From positions 7,132,157-7,196,156 of the forward strand of contig NC_029529.1 of the NCBI RefSeq assembly GCF_001577835.2: 64,000 nt of DNA, given 5' to 3'. The notes beneath the pieces are model-generated. The model did not search any database, was not told the DNA's origin, and saw only the letters and a program-made list of their open reading frames with translations. The DNA comes from Coturnix japonica. Taxonomy: Eukaryota; Chordata; Aves; Galliformes; Phasianidae. Shown one piece after another: positions 28,920 to 41,290 of the stretch (position 1 is the stretch's first letter; each line of letters begins with the position of its first letter). The translations under genes were made by a program, and so were the position numbers.

Positions 28920-31900
28920 AAAGCTCTCCGGTATAAGACTGATAAGATATTAATCCTAGGTATTTCTGCCCAGGGTTATATACGTTTCCAGTTTCATATT
29001 TCCAGACCAGCTCTTTCTCTAGATTGCTCTGAATTCACAGAAACCAGCACAGCCAGCACATGGTCACTCCTGTCCCATTGCCTTGTGCTGTGTTCTTCTG
29101 TATCTGTCATCAGTTCCTGGGTGGAGGTGCGCCTGGGGATACCACGGGCTGAGGACAATACCTCAATGCCAGACTGCAATCTGAATGCAGCATCTTTTCT
29201 GGAGCTCAGTAAACCAACACTGTCATCTGAGATTGAGGATTATGAAGATTGGAAAGCAAAAAAAGAAGAGCCTTCAAATACCATTCAGTAGGAAAGGAGA
29301 AAAAAAAAGAATTTCTATAGCTGTTGGCCTGGTCACTCTATCAATAAGCCAATAAAAGAGTTTCATTATCTACAAATGAGAGCTTTGAATGCTGCATCAT
29401 TTTTGCACTCTCAGCGAGATACTGAGTATCTCCTGGGTTTCCCTGTTCTCTGTCGTCAGTTCTGAAGAGCTGATGTCACCTGGCAGAATAAGCTTTACAC
29501 AAGAACACCAGAACTCCTCAGCACTCATCAGCCTACAGACGTGGGAGAAAATCTGTGGAGAAGTGACCAAGCATCATAGATAGCAACAACTGCACTCAGT
29601 ACTTGGAAGGACAGGGAAAAAAATGGCAAAGGGTAAAATGCGCTGAGTGGGAATGGCAGCTGCTTTTTCTTACCTGTCTGTCTCCTCCTTTGTTTCTGCA
29701 CAATCTTTATCACACACAACAGTGGCTCCTTGCACACTATGATTGTGGCCTCCTGCAGCCAAATACTGTACACACATACTGTGTGGGAAACTGTCCTTAC
29801 CAATGGAAGTTTTTGTTCCAAAAACCAGAATAGAAAACAGCTGCTGGTGCCTGAACAGCAGGAAAGCAAAGCTTGGTGATGAAGCAGCAGTCACACCTTA
29901 CTGCCTGAGAGAATTCTGGTGCTTGTAAAACTGTCCCTATATCACAGCTCCAGACAGAGCTCTCCTCACTTTTCTCAGCCAGGTTCACAACAGCTTTCTC
30001 CCACCAGTTAAGGAATGAAAAAACACCATCCTTGTCCCATACCCACTGCTGTCCCCCTTCCTTGCCTCTATCTTTGACTTAACTAACCGGCCAACTTCCA
30101 GAATAAAAATTCTTGCAGAAAAGTGCCAGAGTTGTTTATCATCTGGATACACCAAAGAAATCACTGTATAGTGTATAAATCATTTGTCATTATCGTCCCC
30201 TGAAAACTCATTATAATAATAGCCTAATCATTGTGATATCCACTCGTACTGCTCCCACAAACATTAATCCTCATTATTCATCTGATATTAATGTAAATGT
30301 CACAAACACTTCCACATGGTCTTCCAGACCTCGTGTATGCTTTCGCCATCCTGGTTTCTGCCTTGAAGAAAAAAAAGCTTTTCATTCATTACTTGTAGAC
30401 AGACGGGCACCAAAGTCCCATCACTCGTTAACTAAGCTGATCCTTTTCCTTGGGTGTCCCAGTGTCTTCCTTTTAGTGAGAAGCACTTCGTACCTCATCA
30501 TTGTGCAAGCTCCTTGATTTGAGTGCTCTGCCTTTTCATTTTGTTATTTTGTACACATCCCACAGAAGCTGATTACTACATCAGTGCTCAACAATTAACT
30601 CTAGAACCATCAAATCAACCTGATACATAAGTCGATTTAAGCAGAAGTGAAGAGCTGGGCTTTCCTACATGCTCTCTTCTGTGCCTGTGCACTCTGCTGG
30701 ACAACAGAGAGGGACCGTTCTGCAGGCAGGTCACACCAGCACCACTCATTTTCATGTCAGGCAGCCCATGGCAAGAAAGCACAACTACTGGTGAGCAGCA
30801 TATTCTCCTATGGTAGCAGGAATGGGGATAACACCGTCTGCACAGTCCAAGCATCTTTTCACAGAGCCAAGAGTTTTAGTACCAATTCCTTCAATGCTCT
30901 TCTACATTTCACCAGCCCTGCCTTAGACACAGCTAGAATACAAAGTATAATTCCACAGGAGCATCAGCTAACCCATGCTGCCCTCTTCAGGAGCTGCTAT
31001 TAATTCATTACCAGTGTGCAGCACAACCCTGCTGGGTAGAGAATTTAGGCTGATTTTCATAAACAGGCCCATCAAGAAGTTCATTTTAAGAAAGAAGAAA
31101 AACGTTATCTCTATCTGAAGATACACGAGACAGAGCATTAAGAGCATCTACCCAGCTTACTCGTTAGCAAGCTCCTGAAATCATTTCCCCTGTGTTGCTC
31201 CAGTGTGCACAGTACAGCACATTGAAATGGGGCCTGAGGAGTGCTCTCAGCAGAGGAGGAGCAAAACCACTCGTGATGCTGAGCCCTGCAGAGGTTTTCA
31301 GTTCACTGGTCTGAGTAGCACAAGGTAAAGACAGTGCCCCTCTAGAGGAAGAGCTTTCCCTACTGCACCAAATGCTCTGATGTTTGACCCAGGCTTGTAG
31401 AAAACAGAATCAGCTTTTCTTCAGGAAGGACACACGCCTAGGAAAAGCAAAGTTGAAGAGTGGGGCAGTGATGGCAGTAGCTGTGCTCTTTGTCAGTAAC
31501 TGGGAAGTGCAGAACAAATGAGAGAACAGCAAAAGCATTAGTCTGTGCTTCAAGCCCTGATGCAACACATGCAGCACATATCCGCACATTCCCTGATGAC
31601 ACAGGCTGTCACACTCACGTCATTATGAGCTCAGCTGCTTGACCACAGTCACAGACTTGGCACTGAAGGGTCCTACTTTGATGGAGGACTTTATTGCTCA
31701 GGAAGTAACAGAACAAGCCAGTTTGTCCATCCGGTGACAGGAATATGTTGTGTTAGAACCAAAAGGATGGGCAACTCCTGCAGAGGAGAGAAAGGACACC
31801 AGGACCAAATACACTTGTCTGGGCCTTGTCCAGTCATAAACACCTGGAGTAGATATGGGGAAGGGGTGAATATCGAACAACACACACAACAGAGTAACAA

Positions 31901-33600
31901 TCAAAAGGCAAACATAAATAGGTCGTGTGAAGTGGGAACGAGGGGAAGATTTTAGCATTACATCAGTATGAGGAAAGACCAGAAAGTAAGCCAGTTAGAG
32001 AATTCCAACTATTTATATTTCATTAAGCAGTTCAGAATTCAGCACAAGTATGTGTTTGAAAGGCACAGCTCTATCTGGGAAGGTCACAGTCTACCACGTA
32101 CTGCAAAGAGCTCCCAGTAATGCTGCCTCAGTGAAGGGCTTTAAGCTTCTACCCATTACACAAGAGAAAAAGCTACACCTGTCATATCCAAAGCTGATAT
32201 CTGGAGGCAAGCTAAGGCACATTTCAGAGATAGTGCTTATAGTCCAATGATGTTTAAATCTTTTGCTCCCATCTGCCACCCAGGGACATCTTTGCATTTT
32301 GCTTTTATTTATCACCAAAGTCTATTCTCGTTCTAGCCTGTAGAGGCTGGTGAGCTGCATTTCTTTATTTTTCATTCCAGGGAAGTATTACTTATGTTGA
32401 ACCCATTTGTCCCTAACAGAGATGTAAGATGTAGCTCCCTAGGAATTCAGATGTTATTTAAAGTTCTTTTCCAATATCTAATTTGCCTTTTATTTATTTA
32501 GGGAGTTATTTCAGCCAGAGCCTTGCTATTGAGAGACACCATGACTTGTTTACAGTGCTGGTCCTCAAGGCAGCCAGGAGCTCTGGGAGTCAGGCAAGCA
32601 GCAACATTATAGATTAAAGAAGTAATTACAACATAGAATACAACACTAAATAAAAGTAAAACCAGCAAAGACAAGGGAGGAAAGGGAAACAAATTGGGGA
32701 AAGTACACTGGCGTTCAGAACAATCAAAGCGAGGGGCCAGGACTCAGTCACCTCATTTTGGAGCAGTTCTCCCTGTGCATGTTGTGACACTGTCTGTGGC
32801 TACTGAACAGGCTGGCATTGCACCTTCCCAAAGGCTTTACACCAGGTCTGCCCTAAGCAGATGGCTCCTGGACCACTTCAGCAAAATAATTGTCTTGTTG
32901 CAGCATCAGCGTGGGGCTGATAACTCCCAGCACCAGGTACATGAGGTCCTGTCCATGCCCAGCCCTGTTTTGTTGCTGACGTACAAAACCTTTCAGTCTA
33001 GCATTTCCAGCCCCCTCACAGTACAGCTTACAGCCAGACATACAGGGATGTCTCGGTCACGTAGCAAAGGCTGAGCAGCCTCACTCATGTGGACCCTGCC
33101 TGTGTTGAAGCCCTCCTGTACCGAGTGAGCTCAGGTCCCTGTGCACATCAGTGTGCTGCCAGCTGGACACTACCTCTGTAGTATCAAAAAACCACACTGT
33201 CCTGAACTGCCTGGGCTCCTAAGGAGCATTAAGACCTGTCCTGCCCCGGACACAAAGTAGCTGCTAATTATTCCTTCTGCTGTTGGTTTCCTTTAGTCTC
33301 ATTCTGTGATCACTTAATGGGAAGTAGATTATGCAATAATTGAGTGTTGGAACCAGCAGATCCCTCCACAGCAGGAGATATACATTATTTACCCATAAAA
33401 AATATTTCAATGGTTATTACTATGTAAACTGTGATTAATTAAATTCACAGGAATTATTTCTGAGGCATGTAAATGGGAAGATTCCTGCTGAGGAAAAGCT
33501 GGAAAACTGGCTCCATCCTGACAGCAACAGGGCTGTGAAGCAAGAGGAAGCTCTGAACTTACCCTGGTGATTCTTGCACTTCAGAGAGAAACAAAGCATG
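28920..33600. other. Intergenic DNA, no gene seen
   Basis: I see no exon-like structure, repeat family or RNA gene I can name. Open frames are all within chance length for this composition. Confidence 0.55.
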
Positions 33601-33614
33601 CAAGGGTATAGACC

Positions 33615-33750
33615 AGGGCAGTGGGTGCCCCATTCCTGGAGGTGCCCAAGGCCATGGATGAGCCCTGAGCTGCCTGATTTGGGGGGGACAGCCAGCACAC
33701 AGCAAGGAGTGGAGCTAGGAAGACAGTAAGGTCCTTCCCACTTACAGCTT
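33615..33750 (+). mobile_element. CR1 LINE, 3' UTR fragment
   Basis: GTGGGTGCCCCATTCCTGGA, then GGTGCCCAAGGCCATGGATG and a later TAAGGTCCTTCCCACTTAC stretch, follow the CR1 3' region in order with internal decay and indels. Plus orientation. It lies just upstream of an older CR1 in the opposite orientation. Confidence 0.75.
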
Positions 33751-33799
33751 TGGAGCTTTCTGAGGCAGAGGGAGATGGGTCATTGCTATTTAGTGCTCA

Positions 33800-34950
33800 C
33801 AGAAGGATTTGTCTCCACTATTTTAGCTTTTACAACAACCTCATAGCAAGGAGTTCCACAGCTGCACTGTGTACAATGTGGAAAAATACTGCCCTTTTCT
33901 TTCAGCTTTGAATTTGACGTGTTATTGTGTCCTTCCTTTCACCCAAGCTCCTTCATAAACAGAGGCACTGAACAATCATTCCTTCCTCATTCTTCCTATC
34001 CCATGTGATATTATACATTCATATTTCTCTTAAATGTCCCTTTTGCAAGCAAGGCTCTCACCGAAAGAAAGCCTTGCAGATGTTTGATCATCTTTGTCAC
34101 TCATCTAACATTTTCTAGTTCTGCTCTTTGCTTTCTGAAAAGGAGGATCAGCACAGTGCAGAGTACTCAAGGTGTGCAACACCTGCAATTTATGCTAGGA
34201 CATAACCATGTTACCTGCTCTTCTTCTTCTCTTAGACCTGACACATCATTTACATTTTGGATTACTACTAAGTGCTAGGCCAGCGCTGCAAATAAGTGTA
34301 TTATAGAACCCCCAAGTCACCTTCATTACTTAACGATCTCTGCTGTACTCATTACTGTACACATAAAGTTAGCACTGCTTTTCCTTCTGTTCATCACTTT
34401 GTGTTTATCTACACTGAATCACGTCAGATCAGCCACTCGCTATGCAGATGGATTCCCACAGCTTTTTGCACTCGACTCTTATTTCTACTGCCTTGAATAG
34501 CTGAGTATTGTCAGCAAACACGCAGCCACTGTGCAGCCTTTCCTCCAGACTGTGCCTGGATATGTCAAACAGCAGAAGCACTGATCCCTACAGGGTTCAG
34601 CTGGTGACCTCCCCCTGCTGTGAAAACTGACCATATACTCCCATGCTTTTTGAGCTACATGTCCATCTGGGAACCTGTCCTCTTATATCCATAGCTGCTT
34701 ACTTAGAAGTTTTTGACCTGGGTCCTTCTTGAGTTCTTTTTTGGAAATCCAAGCAGGATATATAAATCCATTTTTCTGTCCTAGGTTTGCTGCCTCCTTC
34801 AGAAACCTCCAAGAGATTTATGAGACATGTCACCTTTCTCTGCAGAAGCCTTACATTTTTGGTGCATCACATGCATTCCAAAATGAACAAGACCCATGCT
34901 GTATCCAGGTTTTCCCTAGTGAGGTTACAATGATTAATTAACAGGGACCT
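33800..34950 (-). mobile_element. Old CR1 LINE, reverse-transcriptase region
   Basis: On the plus strand this roughly 1.1 kb keeps, in the right order, several blocks of reverse-complement CR1 RT sequence as I recall it: GGAGTTCCACAG; a TACTCAAGGTGTG block; TTTATCTACACTGAAT; a GTATTGTCAGCAAACACG block; the GATCCCTACAGGG block; GAAAACTGACCATATACTCC; ATAGCTGCTTACTTAGAAG; and GGAAATCCAAGCAGGATATA. Many substitutions and small gaps separate it from a recent CR1, so it is an ancient copy, older than the 3' tails elsewhere in this window. It carries no intact frame. The ends are approximate. Confidence 0.75.
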
Positions 34951-37900
34951 TTCCCATATACTAGCATTCATATATCCTTGGTATACAGCCAGTTGTTCTC
35001 AAGAAATGCTGCCTGAAGCCACACTGAGACAGCTGGAATAGGTACCTCTGCTCCTCCCTGCATATCAGAAAAGTCAGATGCAGCACAGTGAGGAGAAGGT
35101 GAGCTCTTTATTGTGTTCATGGTAATACTCCTTTCTCTAAGGGCACACAGGGAAGCTTCCTGGCTGTAGCATTCCAATCTGCAGTTCTGCCACTGGCAAT
35201 GGGAAGCTCATCTCTGTCCACTCACGCAGCTCAAAACATCTCCCAGCACAGGGACTCCTAAAAGCAGCCTTAAAGCTAAAGGGGTTTGGTTCCATGCTCA
35301 GAATAGCTGAACAGGTGCAGCAGACAGTAGTCAGAAGCAGCACGTGTAACCTGGGAGCCGTTTGTCACCGACTTTGTCTGACTCCTTAGAGTGAAGAAGA
35401 CAGAAGAATATAGTATTCATCACCTTAAATTCTGTGCAGTGACAAAGCAGCAAGTGCATGTAACAACTGAAATACACTCTGCAGACAGTAACGGCCACTT
35501 TTAAAGTGTGATCTGATATTTGGATTATGACGGAGTCTATCAATTTTTGCTTTTGTATTAAAGTTGGTTTTTTTTTCCATCTGTTGAAAGTGGAGCTTTG
35601 TGATTTCACAGCGCATTACACTTTATGGGCTTCATTTGCTGCACCCAAAGAATTTCATTCTGCTACATTAAAAAATACCTTGGGATGCTGGATATGCTTT
35701 TAACTATCCAGGGCATGCCGTTGTGTGAAGCTCCTAGCAATGAGCTTCATTGAATGTTTAGTTCATACATTTATGATATGTAATAATATTATATATATTG
35801 TAATTACCAATGAATTACAATTCATTAAAGCATTATAGAAATATGTTTTACTATCAAATAATATGATGTAATCTATGAGGCATATTGGCCTTGTTGCAAC
35901 AATCAGAATTCTGTCCCTATCTGTGCCAAATTCGTGGTCATCACCTCAGCTTCTACCACACTTACTGGGAAAGGAAATACTCGATCTCTGAAGAATGCTT
36001 GAGTATCTCTCAGTGCTTTCATTTTCCTGTGTGCCACACATAGACAGAGGAATGGGAAACTACTCTAAAGTTCATTATGCTGCTGATGTCATGCAGATCT
36101 GTACTACACACATGCAGATACACTTGGGTGTGCTTACGCTCATGTGGTAATCTTGCACTGGTTGTTCTAGCCAGTGTTACCAGTACCAAATCAGGACTGG
36201 CACTTGGAGGATCATCCCAATTGTATCACCATGACTACCATCCATTGCAAGTACCATCACAAAACCAACTACCGAATATGTCATCCATCCTTCCTCAACA
36301 ACCAAGCACTGTTATTACCAGTGATGTTGCTTCAGTAGCATGCCTGGTCTCCCATTTTGTCCTAGGTTCCAAGGCTGCAGCCCCCTGCACACTTGCCCTG
36401 CTTGTTACTGTTACTGCACTGACTCAGATCTTGCTGTCATAAGATCTTTCTGCAGAAGGATCTCGCTACAAAGTGAGCTCAGCAAGGTTTAGTACATTGC
36501 TCAGCCAAAGCCTTCCTACTGGGTCTTCCCCTGCTGGCCAATTACTTCACAAAGCTGTTAACTGGAACTGATGGTTTAGCCCAGCAGGTGATTTGAATTA
36601 GCATGTAAAACACAGTGCCAAAAGCAGAAGAAGGGCAAGGCACTGCACCATTGTGCAATCTGAGAGACCACCTTTTAAGAGCATCACCACAGTCCACAGT
36701 TTCCAAACACAAGCTGTGTGGAAAACAAAGTGAGGTCACTCACTAAGAAATGCAGCCCACTCCAATGATAATGCGTATTACATTTCCTTTTCAATCACCA
36801 CGGGGAGAATTTCCAGGGCAGAAGAATCTGCACAGAGCTTTCATGGTTTGTTACAACACAAAGGGGTAGTGACTGCATTGACCACATGCTGCTTCTGTTA
36901 TCTTCTGCACAGTGGTCCAGAAAGTTTCCCAACAGGCCCAGCTGGCTTCAACCAGAGGGCTCCCAAATGGAGGGCATCTCTTTCCATCACATGGGTGAAA
37001 ACACAACTGTGACTTTTTCTATTATTTCTCCTGACCTTGGCAAGTAGCTGCTCATTTTCCAAGCAAATAGCAGTGTGACCGGACTTTGCAAGGTGCCAAG
37101 TACTCCAGCTCTGGCCAGACCCTCTGGATGCTCCACGAGGAGCTTTGCTACCACTCACACCATGCAAGGTGGGTACAGTGTTGCTCAGGAAGAGCCAAAA
37201 CTCAAATTCCCCTCAGTGTCACATACAACATCTTGGATCTAGTCGGGAGGAGGCAGCAGAGCAGCAGGCATTCCTGCCACTGCAGCAAGCATCCATCTAC
37301 AGTCTGCTTGTCTTGAAAAGAATGACAGAGAACAAAGCTAAGAATAAGCCTCCTGTTTCCTGCTGGGCACACACAGCACCACAATAGAGTGGAGCTTCAG
37401 TTTTTCTGCTCTGATTCAAAGCCAAGTGGCACCAAACTATATACAAAGCAGAGAGGCAGCAGGCATCGCAGGCAACACTGAAAAGTCAGAGCTTGATGTG
37501 TTTCTCTCCTGCATTTTCTCACAACCTCCAGTATTATTATAGTGACGCACAACAGCATAGAATATAATTGCTGTAGTGATTACTTACAGCCATTACATTA
37601 AGCTTGAAAATGCTCCTTTCAGATTGAACAATGTTTGGTTTTTTTTCTCAAAGTCAACAGCTGGTTCACAGCTTGAAAGCAACAGTTAAGATAAATTAAA
37701 TAAAAGGGGTAATAAAATCACAGACTAAATTTAATTTCTGAAGCAGATGCAAACTCCAGCAAAGCCTTTTAAATATCTTTTTAAAACATCCAGAGAAACA
37801 AAAGTCAATACGACCGATAATTATACTGTGCTCATTAATAAGAATGTGGTGTATGAGCACAAATAACTGTGTACACTTCTAAATGTACTTAAAACAGAGT

Positions 37901-40500
37901 ACAGAAACAAATTCATGCAGCATTTATAGCCCCAGTCTGGGAGATAAATCAAACAGAAGTTTCCAATGGATGTAGTAAATCTTGGGAGGAAGGAAAAAAG
38001 TGTTTACATACATATTCTTCTTCTCAAGGTATACATGCATAATATATAAAGTAGTTTATAAAAAGGACTTTCTTACCCTTGGGATAAAAAGATTATCCGA
38101 TATAAGCTCAAGATCAGGATGATGCCAAGAGCCATAACCAGCTCTTGGAATGCTCTACTGGAGCAAAATCCAACCTTTCCAGTATCTCTGGAGTACACAG
38201 CCTCACTTAGATGCCAACAGGCTTTTCTCTGGTCTGGTTTTCTGGTTGTTTTGGTCCAAAAAAATGAGTTAAATATGTAAAAGAGGATGTATCCCTGTAC
38301 CTTTAAGAAAAGACAGCAGACACATCTCTGTGCAGATGGACTACACCAAATATTTTGTGACACTTAATGCACGAGTGAATGCACAGAACAAGAGGATGCC
38401 TTGGCATATATTCAGTATGTGATTCACCTCACCTACATTTATCTGCCTGAAAAGCAAGGAGGTCATCTAAGTTAGTCATTCAGCTTCCTTCTATAGCCTG
38501 AGGAGAGAAACAGACATCCACAGAAAATAATTTATTCCACTTGCTCGTCCACCATAACCATCCTATCTCAGGATATGATATATCTATCAGGCTGTGAAAA
38601 AGCCCATGCTGAAGACATCTCTTTCCAGTCTCTCAAGAGCCCAGAGGAGCAGCTAAAATAAAATGAAATCCCCATCTCGGGTCCCACTGTAACAACAGGG
38701 GAACTTACTGCCATCGAAGTGTTTTGTTTCTTTTAATGTTGAAGAAGCTGTTCGAACCTGTTTGCAAATATAAAGGAGATTTGAACCGATATAAGCAAAG
38801 AGGGAAATAACTGCATTTCTTAAATAGTCTGACTAAGTTCCACCCAACAAAGGTAACTAAGGCTACATACAGTAAGCTATACCAAGAGTGAATATGTCTC
38901 GTTTGCATGTATGTCCCAGATGGGTGTTTCATAACGTTTTTGGGAAAAGAAGCATTTTCCAATGATTTCTGAAAGTAGAACTGGGTGTGCTTTTATAGCC
39001 TGCTCCAGAAAGAACACTGTGTGTCCCACACACACCGCACTGATATGCATTCCAAAGCACCAAGCAAAATGTCACCTTAACTCATGGAAAGTTATTCCAT
39101 CCCACAGTATCAGAGAAATTACAACAATATGTTGTTCTACATGAAAGTACGTGGCAATGCTATTTGTGAGACCTGGCAGCTGCCACTCTCAGCAGAGCAG
39201 ATGGCAGCGATAAAAACACAATGCGGGGAACAGGTTGATAAAGACATATCCATCATTACACTTTTGCTTTACAGCAATGCTCAACTCGAAGATACAATCA
39301 GAACGCATGGGCCTGCCACTCTCGAGTAGGAAGAGTTTTGCTTATCTGAACAAAACAATTCTCTTGTAATGATTAATCCTGGATGTATTATTAATCAATA
39401 TTAATCATCTCCCATCCACGGGAGCAGGCAGAGACAGCTGGGAAGGCTTTCAAAAATCTTTAAAGACTTATGTGCTCATCCCTTTGTTCTTCAGACAGAC
39501 AGACAACCATTCATCGTCCCTAATGGAAAATCAAAGTCAGCCACGATAACACTGTCATGGCAATCATCAGCTTACACCCTCAACAGAGGATCACAGGGCA
39601 CATTACACTCTCATTTTCTTTTCTCTCTTTATTTATTTGTTTGTTGCCATGCAGAAGGCATCAAATGAAAGTAATTCTCATGGGAGGCACCAGCCACCAG
39701 ACCTGGAAGGAGAAACGATCTACTTACCTTAAAGCACACAAACTGATGGACTAATGGACTAACTACTTTAAATTCCAGATGAAAATCTATTAGCTTTTGT
39801 AACAGAAAATCTAGGCCTGAGGCATGAATATAAAACACAAATATAATGTTTAGTATATGACCTCCATCCCTACTTTTTTAAGATTAATTCTACCCTTGCA
39901 CCCTCAACAGCAACAGTGGGGCAACCCTGCTGCCATGGGCTCCCTAGCATGGCATGCAGCTCTTACTCATGGCTGGCAAAAAAAATGCACAGCTAATGGT
40001 GGTGACTGTGTTGGAAAACAGTGCTTTGCAGCTGAGACTCTGCTCTTTCATATACAGAGTCATTGTGCTTTGTGCTTGTTGCCATTTCCATGGAGGTAAA
40101 TAGGAGGCACTGCTTTTGGTGTGATCTCTGCATACAAGGCCTGTGACAAATCCTCTCCACTCTGTACAGCCCAGGCACAGGTTGGATGCTGATGGCCTGA
40201 TGATGACTTGGAGTCCCAGCACTGAAATGGTTCATACCAGCTTCATAGCAAGCTAGACCGCAACCTTAACAAGATGTATACAGAACTAATATCCCTCAAG
40301 ATACAGGATTTATATAACACTGAGACAGTCATAAAAGCATCACAAAACGCCATATGTTTCAACGTAACTTCCATAGTTTTACCTTGGAATGTCATCTTCA
40401 TGAAAATACTTCCTAAAATCACTCCATTAAACGCGAAATCCACTCAATTGCTTTTTCAACTGCGGGAAAGCTGGCAAAGCCCATCGTGGCTTTAATGTCC
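34950..40500. other. Intergenic DNA upstream of KDM8
   Basis: No gene is supported. A small 9-bp-arm inverted repeat with a 7-base spacer sits at 35,797-35,821 in AT-rich DNA. A homeodomain-motif cluster lies near 39,368-39,410. The rest is unremarkable. Confidence 0.55.
39368..39410. promoter_or_regulatory. Cluster of homeodomain-type motifs
   Basis: Within about 40 bases there are TAATGATTAATCC (containing the K50-type GATTAATCC core used by OTX/CRX/PITX factors) and two further ATTAATC cores flanking an ATATT. The density is above what the base composition suggests. Function is inferred only. Confidence 0.3.
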
Positions 40501-40501
40501 T

Positions 40502-40553
40502 GTTAGTCTGGGACTGTTTGAGGGGCTATTGGGGGTGAGCCCCCCAGACTAAC
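40502..40553. promoter_or_regulatory. Strong inverted repeat upstream of KDM8
   Basis: Perfect 11-bp arms GTTAGTCTGGG (40,502-40,512) and CCCAGACTAAC (40,543-40,553) enclose 30 bases. That loop holds a second partial palindrome, GGGGCT with AGCCCC. It lies about 135 bases 5' of the KDM8 start codon, just outside the GC-rich island. The hairpin is seen directly. Any role (cruciform, RNA structure in a longer 5' UTR, remnant of a small terminal-inverted-repeat element) is inference. Confidence 0.55.
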
Positions 40554-40599
40554 TGTCCTGTAAGACGGACTGGGACTACATCACTAGAACCTCCATCAC

Positions 40600-41290
40600 C
40601 TCACACCAGCACCAAACCCGCTCTGTGCCGCCCCGCCCCGGCCCAGCCGTGCGGCGCATGCCCGGCAACCCCTCGGAGCCGTGCGGCCATGGCGGATGGT
40701 GCCGGGCTGTGGGTGAAGGTGCGGGCGCTGCTGCCCGACTCCGAGGAGGAGCTGAGCCTGGAGCTGAGCGGGGAGGTGGATGGCTGTATTCCGCCGCTGC
40801 TGCTCCGCGGCCGCTCGCTGCTCTACGGGGCGGCTCCGCCGTGTGAGGCGGCGCTGCGGCGGCTGGGCGACATCATCCGCGATTACGCGTGGGAGAAGCT
40901 GAACGCGGGGCCGTGGCGGGATGTCAGTAAGGCCTGGCGGCAGGTCTACGCGTACGGCTGCCTCTTCGGCGCTCTGGCCGAAATCGTCGCTCTCCGCCCG
41001 CTGGCTCCCGCCGTCCGGCTGTGCGACATGGGGCTGCTGATGGGAGCCTCCGTGCAGGACAACATCCTCGGCCGCCTGGTCCGCCTCCTGCAGGCTCAGC
41101 TGCCCCGCACCGAGCAGCGCAGCGCGGCCCCTCGGAGCGCCAAGGTACCGCCCGGCCCCGCGGGGCTCCTCCATGGCCGCCGTGACGGGCTGACGGCGCT
41201 TCCATCGCGGCGTTGTGTTACAGAGGGCGCGGATCGAGCCCCCCCCGGCACCGATGATCCGGCCCGAGGATACGGTGCCACACGAGCGCT
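40600..41290 (+). promoter_or_regulatory. KDM8: KDM8 CpG-island promoter and first exon
   Basis: The composition shifts abruptly to GC-rich with dense CpG over roughly 700 bases. A GC-box-like run CCGCCCCGCCCC (about 40,629-40,640) and an NRF1-like GCGCATGCCC (40,654-40,663) precede the start codon. No TATA box is seen. This is the usual structure of a broad housekeeping promoter. The exact transcription start cannot be read from sequence. Confidence 0.75.

Noticed and set aside
36077-36442. Open frame of 121 codons with Ser/Thr/Gln-rich middle
   Set aside because: No family match and of chance length. Nothing upstream suggests a promoter.
40596-41174. 192-codon minus-strand frame across KDM8 exon 1
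   Set aside because: Shadow of the GC-rich KDM8 first exon. CpG-island composition depletes stop codons on all frames.
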